Assembly (NCBI GenBank): GCA_009760855.2
Contig: WPIO01000225.1
Span: forward strand, 100,001-164,000
Source of the DNA: Cristatella mucedo
Taxonomy: Eukaryota; Bryozoa; Phylactolaemata; Cristatellidae
Direction of reading: 5' to 3'
DNA length: 64,000 nucleotides
The position numbers and the translations under genes were made by a program. The notes under the pieces were generated by a model. It was not told where the DNA came from, did no database searches, and saw only the letters and a list, made by a program, of their open reading frames with translations. How positions within the stretch are numbered: position 1 is the stretch's first letter; each line of letters opens with the position of its first letter. This document shows, piece after piece, positions 22,526 to 64,000 of this stretch.

Positions 22526-23155
22526 TGCTAGAGCAGGTTGCTGACGAGCAGACCCTTTGGATAGGCTACTGCGCCCCTGATGTGCGTGACCGGTAGGTGA
22601 CTTTGCTGGTCGCTGGACTTGTGTGTCTCTGCTCACTCGGATTTGAACTGACACAGATGCAAAAAAAGGTCAACAGGCCGTCGAGCTGCTGCTACTGTTG
22701 CTGTGCTGAACCAGATGGAGACGCTAGCCAATGAGAAACAAGTGCAGGTAGTGGTTGCATGAACTGCCACAGCCAGGCAGCCAGGTCCAGTGATGGCCGA
22801 GCTGAGCAGCTCGTGAATGGCCCGGGCTGCAGCTGATTCGCTAAGGCGGTCTGCCAGGCTGTGTCTGTCTTCTGATCGCTGGCATGTCGGGTGCGATCGC
22901 ACTCGGGTCGGTCCGAGGGAGCCACTTTAGCTGAGCAGCACCCTGCTCCCTACTGCCCTGGTAGAAATGGTTGCATAATGGATGCCGACCTATATCCCAG
23001 CACTAGTCTGCTTCTCTTTCGCCCTGCCGAGTGCGACCAGCTGCATTCAGCCAATGCTTTACTGATCATTCCTCTGACTTTTTCATACCATCTCTCCAAC
23101 TGGCAGTTAATCAATCAATGGAATTTGGGGAAATATATATCATTTTATAATTTAT
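22526..23155. other. No gene recognised
   Basis: Two minus-strand frames of 77-89 codons (22633-22925) overlap here without recognisable domains. Confidence 0.4.
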
Positions 23156-23157
23156 TT

Positions 23158-23350
23158 GTGTAGCGCCCCAAGAGAACTTAATCTCTCTTCAGGCGCTTCA
23201 CATATCCCTCGGGGCTCGAGCCCACGACCTCAACCAGACCTTGGTCAGGGCTAGCAAATTTAATCAAAGAGGTCGTTGGCTCAGGCCCTGCTGTAAATGT
23301 GAAGCGCTCGGATAGGGATTTAGTGATCTTGGGGCGCGATGCGTATTTAA
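23158..23350 (-). mobile_element. SINE B remnants, head to head
   Basis: Minus-strand copy (GCGCCCCAAGAGAACTTAAT, CTCGGGGCTCGAGCCCACGA, GACCTTGGTCAGGGCTAGC). From about 23265 a plus-strand end follows (GAGGTCGTTGGCTCAGGCCC, GTGAAGCGCTCGGATAGGG), so two copies appear joined. Confidence 0.5.
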
Positions 23351-23647
23351 CTATATGTTTAAGAGCATCTTGCAAATCAAAGGATAATGGGCAGCTTGAT
23401 CGTGCACACAGGTTGGATCGTGTGTATGCATTATCAAATGCAATATATTTGTCCTGGGTAAGCCGGAAGTGCACGTGGAAGAAAGGGGTCGCCTGCACAA
23501 TGATGCACTGTAGATTGGAGCTGTCGCCTGCTGAATGCAGCTTACTCTTCTCCAGCCGTGGAGCTGGTTACTGCACAAGCTTCCGGTGCCGGCAAGACTT
23601 GTCAATGCAAGAAGATGTCTTGGGACTCTCTGGCCACACCTACCCCC

Positions 23648-24235
23648 AACTCTGCAGCTAGGCTTGTCTGCCATCGAGCCTTGCAGTTGCCACATCTCAC
23701 CACTTCTTGCTGACCTGCACTGGCTACCCGGCAAGCAATGGATCGAATTCAAGGTTTTGTCGCTCACTTTTAGGTTTCTTCATTCTTTGGCTCCATCCTA
23801 CCCATCAGATCCACTCTCCCATCAGGCCATGCATCGTACCACCTGCTTTTCGGAATGTACCTGCTTACCAATACCTCGTACAAACCTCAAACCCTTTGGA
23901 GACCATCCCTTTAGTTCGTATGTTCCCAAAGCCCGGGACTCATTCCCGAATTGAGTTACGACATCCCCTGACTTGACCACTTTTAAAAAGAAACTAAAAA
24001 CGAATCTATTTATCACAGCATTTAGTGGGTCACTGTGATTCGTTCTTTATATGCTTATGCATGCTGACCCTGTGCATGTCACCCCAAACCATGTTTATTC
24101 TTGTTGTTTATTGAGCATGCTTCCACTAACCATTCGATCCTGTTTCCTTTGCAGCAAACTTAAAGTGCCTAGAAAGAGATTGAGTTCTCTGAGAGCGCTT
24201 TATCAAGTGGATTATTATTATTATTATTAAAGCGA
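23648..24235 (+). mobile_element. Family 1 LINE, 5'-truncated
   Basis: From AACTCTGCAGCTAGGCTTG through the ORF end (LHWLPGKQWIEFKVLSLTF) and 3' UTR to the stem-loop and (ATT)n. Diverged from the youngest copies by scattered changes. Confidence 0.8.
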
Positions 24236-24325
24236 TCTGGTGCTTGTTTTAAAGCGCTTGAATAGATATTCAGCTTTCCGAGGGTGATATACAAAAGATT
24301 TATTATTATTATTATTATTATTATA
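24236..24325 (+). mobile_element. SINE/LINE tail fragment
   Basis: TTAAAGCGCTTGAATAGATA, TTCCGAGGGTGATATAC and (TTA)n: the SINE B type of stem-loop end. Confidence 0.5.
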
Positions 24326-24532
24326 GTTAAGATGGCCTATTTAGAACCACGCATATCAGTGGTGCACATCAAGACCAATGAAGCTGCGCAAAACCGATTG
24401 CTTTGAGGAGGCCTCGTTGCTAGGGGCTCTTGCTCTGCCTTCACTTGCTTTTACGCTGCATCGCGCCACCGACTTGCCCCCTTCCCCTTCGCCCAACGCT
24501 TGTGCAGTCACGTTTTCCCGTTTTTCTTTTAG

Positions 24533-24694
24533 ATCTCACAGCCAGCTTCGGACTGCTGCTTCCAGACACTGCCGTGGTCGGCCGCTGACAGAGCAGACGC
24601 AGGTGCTGCTTGCCTCTGCCACCATCTGCCCGCATCACCAGCAGCTATCGCCAATTCGCTGTCGGCCGTGCGTCGTCGCTGCTGCTGCTGAAGC
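24533..24694 (+). other. Pyruvate carboxylase 5' UTR, end of leader exon
   Basis: CCCGTTTTTCTTTTAG (ending 24532) is a strong acceptor with a long pyrimidine tract, so a 5' UTR intron probably ends here and the first exon lies upstream. An in-frame TGA at 24689-24691, two codons before the ATG, rules out a longer N terminus without further splicing. Confidence 0.5.
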
Positions 24695-60675
<35,981 letters not shown>

Positions 60676-61250
60676 GCCGCATTCAGCCATCGCAGACAGG
60701 TCGGCGCCGCTACGCGGTCGCGGCTGCGCGACGCAGCTCTTTCGGCGCATTCCGGCGGCGTGGGCCGCTTGTCTGCTGCTCGAGCACCAGCTCGGGCAGC
60801 AGCGTGAGTAGCCTCGCCTGAGAGGCTCGCGCGTAGGCGGCGGCTTCCTCCCTGCGGGCGCAGCGTCTTCCAGATCGTCAGGTGCTGGCGAGCGCTGTTT
60901 CAGTGGCTCTTGTTTTTAGCGAGTGCACATTTCTCGGGTATTTCTGGCCAGTTGTGTCATATCAGTTTGGTTCGCCCTGTTCGCTTGGTGCCTGGGCACC
61001 TGCTTTGCGACGAGTCACTTGACTGCTGAACGGGTTATCGAGTCACCGCATCCAATCGACTTGTTGCTGTCTTGGACTTGTGATGTTGCAATTTTTGCTT
61101 GGTGTGCTTGGTTTTTTGCATGTGCATCGCTGGCAGACGGTCATAGTTGTCTAGTTCGGGCTCGTCGTTTAGCAGTGTGCCACAATCGATTTTGTGATCA
61201 GATATTGATCAAATACATGGTAAAGGTTTAATCTCTTGCCTGATGTGGAG
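60676..61250 (+). other. Probable PC 3' UTR
   Basis: Follows the stop and precedes the next LINE tail. No canonical AATAAA was found. AATACA near 61213 is a possible weak signal. A 102-codon frame at 60923-61231 lacks any domain. Confidence 0.4.
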
Positions 61251-61254
61251 CATA

Positions 61255-61855
61255 ATAGTAATAATAATAATAATATTGCACTTGATAAAGTGCCCTCAGA
61301 GAACTTAATCTCTTTCTAGGTGCTTTACATTTGCTGCAAAGTGATACGCAATAGAATAGTAAGTAAAATCATGCTTGAAAAACAAACAAAATGAATAACA
61401 TGGTTAGGGGTTACATGCACTGGGTCAGCATGCAAATGTGGTTAGTGGCAGCATGAACAGTGTCAGCACGCATAAGCACATCGAGGACGAATCACAAGGA
61501 CCCACTAAATGCTGTCCTAAATAGGTATGTTTTCAAGTTTCTTTTAAATGTGGTCAGGTCAGGGGATGTTCTGATGCAGGTCGGGAGGGAGTTCCAGGCT
61601 GTGGGAGCATACGAGCTAAATGCACGGTCTCCAAAGGATTTAAGGTTTGTACGAGGTATTTCTAGACTGTTGGATTCCGAAAAGCGAGTGGTACGATGCT
61701 TTGCCTGATGGGGTAGTATCTCTGAAAGATGGGCTGGAGCCATAGAATGAAGAGACCTAAAAGTGAGCGACAAAACCTTGAAGTCAATCCGTTGCTTGAC
61801 TGGTAACCAGTGCAGGTCGGCGAGAAGTGGAGTAATGTGGCAACTGCGATGCAGC
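61255..61855 (-). mobile_element. Family 1 LINE, 5'-truncated
   Basis: (TAA)n tail, stem-loop, 3' UTR and the ORF C terminus open from about 61850 to 61492 (LHWLPVKQRIDFKVLSLTF, SYAPTAWNSLPTCIRTSP). Very similar to 15700-16675, so recently active. Confidence 0.85.
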
Positions 61856-62330
61856 ATGTGTTTCGTGCTGAGTTTGATCAGATTATCTGATAAAAGATTA
61901 ACCCAGCACAAACACAATCGTGTGGCGATAATGGTTGCTGAACAGTGGTTTTTCTTAATGCTCCGCTATTGGCATTTGCTTTCTGGACGCTGTTTCTTAG
62001 ATCTTTGAATATTTGCCGTTACCTTTGGAATGCAACGAGAGGCAGCTTAAAGAACAGCGCAGATGCAACACTATACCTCTTTGGTACTGCAAATTGCAGA
62101 CTTTTGGCATGTTACGAGAGTGAATACTATTAACCAAGTGTTGATGTGAGTGCACTCTGCTTGGTTGATCCTGACAAAACAAGTGAAGCAGCAATACTTA
62201 TTTGACTGTTGCTTAATTTGATAATGTTAGAAAGAGTCGAATGAGCATATTGCCTTAACTCTGGCAACAGCAATAGTAGTCTCCCATCGTTAGTAATGCA
62301 CGTAGCCTCACGACCGCTAGGTTTCTTCGA
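61856..62330. other. No gene recognised
   Basis: Unique-looking sequence with no exon or repeat identified. Confidence 0.4.
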
Positions 62331-62332
62331 CA

Positions 62333-62775
62333 TGTAATATAATGTATCTCCGTCAGTAACTCCACAAAGTCATAAAGACCATGTGGGTGTTACGCAGGAG
62401 AGTTTTGTATAGCGCACTCACAGCCTAAGCGGCTTTCGGTGCGCATTCGGTAGCCAACAGACTTCGTCTCACGCAACAAAGAGAAAGTGGGAAGCATAGC
62501 AGAGTTAGGAGAGCAGTTGAGGTAGTGAGTAGCATAGAAGTAGCAGTTCAGGACCGCTGAAAAAGATGTGCCATAGTCGGCAGTTGGAGAGTAGATGTCG
62601 TTGCGTAAGAATTGTGGAAGCGAGTTCCACAGTCTAAGACCTGCAGAGCTAAAGCTTCTGTCGCCAACTGTCTTTAAGCGGAGGAATGGGACAGCTAATT
62701 TATTGTCCACACAGGACCTGAGGGTGCGAACAGGCTGAAACTGATGCAGCAGTTCAGCTAGGTATGACATCTGTT
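62333..62775 (-). mobile_element. Family 2 LINE 3' end
   Basis: Longest family 2 copy: tail and UTR from 62333, then an open frame from about 62800 to 62390 with LAELLHQFQPVRTLRSCVDN, KLAVPFLRLKTVGDRSFSS, LRLWNSLPQFLRN and LLRETKSVGYRMRTESRLG, the C terminus of a non-LTR RT. Confidence 0.8.
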
Positions 62776-63920
62776 GATGGACCTGTCGGTGATGGCACGT
62801 CAAAGCTTACGTTGTGGTTTAAGCCAAATGTTTTGTGTGAATATTTTATTCGATGGGTTTATTAATTTCATAACTTGCAAAATAATCAAAGTCGCAACAG
62901 AAGAGCATAAGGACAAATGCAGATATACCTAATTGGCTGTTTATACGTTTCATTTGGCAAATAAGATGGTGACCTCATATGATGTGACCTCAAATGCTTT
63001 AAGCACTCGTGCTTAAAGCATTTGAGGTCACACTAGGGGATCTTTGGATGATGGTGGTTCTGCGTACTGTGAAATTTAGCTAGCAATTGTGGGCACCCGT
63101 GGTTCTGCTTGCTTTGAAATTAAACTAGCAGTTGTGAGTGTACCGATTAGATGCTAACCTTGCAACAGTTCACGTGGAACTACGGCACACCATCGTCGAA
63201 TCCCGACATATCCCTGGGATGTCCATTTTATGGCAGTCTTCACCAAGCACATCTGCACAGTCGTCGTGTTCGGGATTGCTGGTGCGCTTGCTGTACCGCG
63301 TACCAAGCGTGAGTCGTGGCACAATGAGAGGCTTCTCGTGATGCACGTTCAAACTCAGCAGTTTCAGCTGATATCCCACTGCTCACATCGGCTACACGCT
63401 ACTACGCTATGTGTGAAGCCTGTCCAAATGCAACCCTGACTCGTGCCAACGCGAACGTGTCGAGCACTACCGCATGGCTGTCGTCAGGCGTCTGGTGGAT
63501 CCCCGATGGTCCAGGTTCCCACTGCTGCTGCTGTGTCGGAACTGGTTCTTTTTGTACGGCTAACTCGTGAAGATCCTCTGCAGTCGTGAGGTTCAGCCAT
63601 ATTTACTCTATAGCTGGCCTGTACCTGTGAAAAAATCCCAAGAAAAACCTGGCCTTAAAAGGCAAGCCCAAGTGTCTGTCTACTTACCAAGCTGATGAGC
63701 CCGCAACTCTACTGAGGGCAATCTTGCAGGTCTTGCTTAATGTAGCAAAATATTTATAGCAGACAGTATTTCACGAAAGGTTTTAATAATTTTATTATCA
63801 CACGATCATAAACATAAGTTTTATTACCACTACATTTGCTTGATGACTACTTCAGGAAAACAGAAGTGACTTCCATTTATGGAACATGTACACTCGCATT
63901 TAAAATTAGATAGCTTTATA
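62776..63920. other. No gene recognised, one palindrome
   Basis: AT-rich. Contains the perfect inverted repeat at 62984-63031. A 69-codon frame at 63230-63439 begins with a hydrophobic stretch (VVVFGIAGALAVP) but has no other support. Confidence 0.4.
62984..63031. repeat. Perfect 23-bp-arm palindrome
   Basis: Arms 62984-63006 and 63009-63031 are exact reverse complements (ending GACCTC...GAGGTC) around a 2-base spacer (TC). Confidence 0.97.
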
Positions 63921-63996
63921 ATTCTCAGTTTTCACTAGAAAAACCAGTGAAAACTGAGAATATATTAGATATATATATATATATATATATATATCT
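63921..63996. repeat. Inverted repeat next to a (TA)n run
   Basis: Perfect 16-bp arms ATTCTCAGTTTTCACT (63921-63936 and reverse complement 63946-63961) with a 9-base loop, then about 14 TA units (63968-63996). Confidence 0.9.
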
Positions 63997-64000
63997 AAAT

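Noticed and set aside
22193-22654. 153-codon Ser-rich minus-strand frame
   Set aside because: Product of the purine-rich minisatellite.
60923-61231. 102-codon frame after PC
   Set aside because: Lies in the presumed 3' UTR, and its Cys/Trp-rich hydrophobic composition matches no family I know.
63230-63439. 69-codon frame starting with a signal-peptide-like stretch
   Set aside because: Only a short hydrophobic run followed by KR. No cysteine pattern, homology or gene context to support a secreted peptide.

Overview
The window is animal (metazoan, probably invertebrate) nuclear DNA. Protein-coding exons are short, bounded by GT-AG or GC-AG splice sites, and scattered through repeat-rich introns. 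Old and young non-LTR retrotransposons (LINEs), tRNA-derived SINEs, long GA/CT microsatellites and minisatellites fill most of the rest. I cannot place the organism to phylum from sequence alone. No bacterial features (operons, ribosome binding sites, CRISPR) are present.

The main gene is a complete mitochondrial pyruvate carboxylase on the + strand, 24695 to 60675, which I could assemble from 20 coding exons. All exon phases agree. The exon lengths sum to 3639 bases, giving 1212 codons plus TGA with no internal stop. The order is mitochondrial leader, biotin carboxylase domain (exons 1 to 8), linker (exon 9), carboxyltransferase domain (exons 10 to about 16), tetramerisation/allosteric region (about exons 16 to 19) and the biotin carrier domain with its AMKM biotinylation site (exon 20). 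Intron 2 uses a GC donor. Intron 4 is almost entirely (GA)n and carries a truncated second copy of the exon 5 acceptor and the first 13 codons of exon 5.

At the left edge, on the - strand (1758 to 1925), is the first coding exon of an ATG2-type autophagy lipid-transfer protein. It also ends in a GC donor and is transcribed out of the window to the left, away from pyruvate carboxylase.

Layout: 1-880 LINE remnant; 1758-1925 ATG2 exon 1 in a CpG-rich stretch; 3240-6002 degenerate tandem array of about 170-bp units; 6003-8520 LINE tails and an LTR-like unit with repetitive minus-strand reading frames; 8606-9861 a solo-LTR candidate inserted in a LINE tail; 9900-19480 LINE/SINE debris and a few microsatellites; 19485-19920 a 16-bp palindromic minisatellite; 20.7-24.3 kb more repeats; 24.5-60.7 kb pyruvate carboxylase with LINE/SINE-filled introns; 60.7-61.25 kb its likely 3' UTR; 61.25-64 kb LINE copies and AT-rich inverted repeats.

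Three non-LTR families recur. Family 1 has a (TTA)n tail preceded by a conserved stem-loop, and its best copy is antisense in intron 19 with a 497-codon reading frame containing YADD. Family 2 has a pentanucleotide TACAT-type tail. Family 3 is a single L2-like fragment in intron 1. A tRNA-headed SINE appears to share the family 1 stem-loop. I found no clearly new multi-gene system. The most unusual items are the exon 5 partial duplication inside the GA tract, the palindromic minisatellite open in several frames, the nucleosome-length array, the solo LTR and the long foldback next to the last exon.
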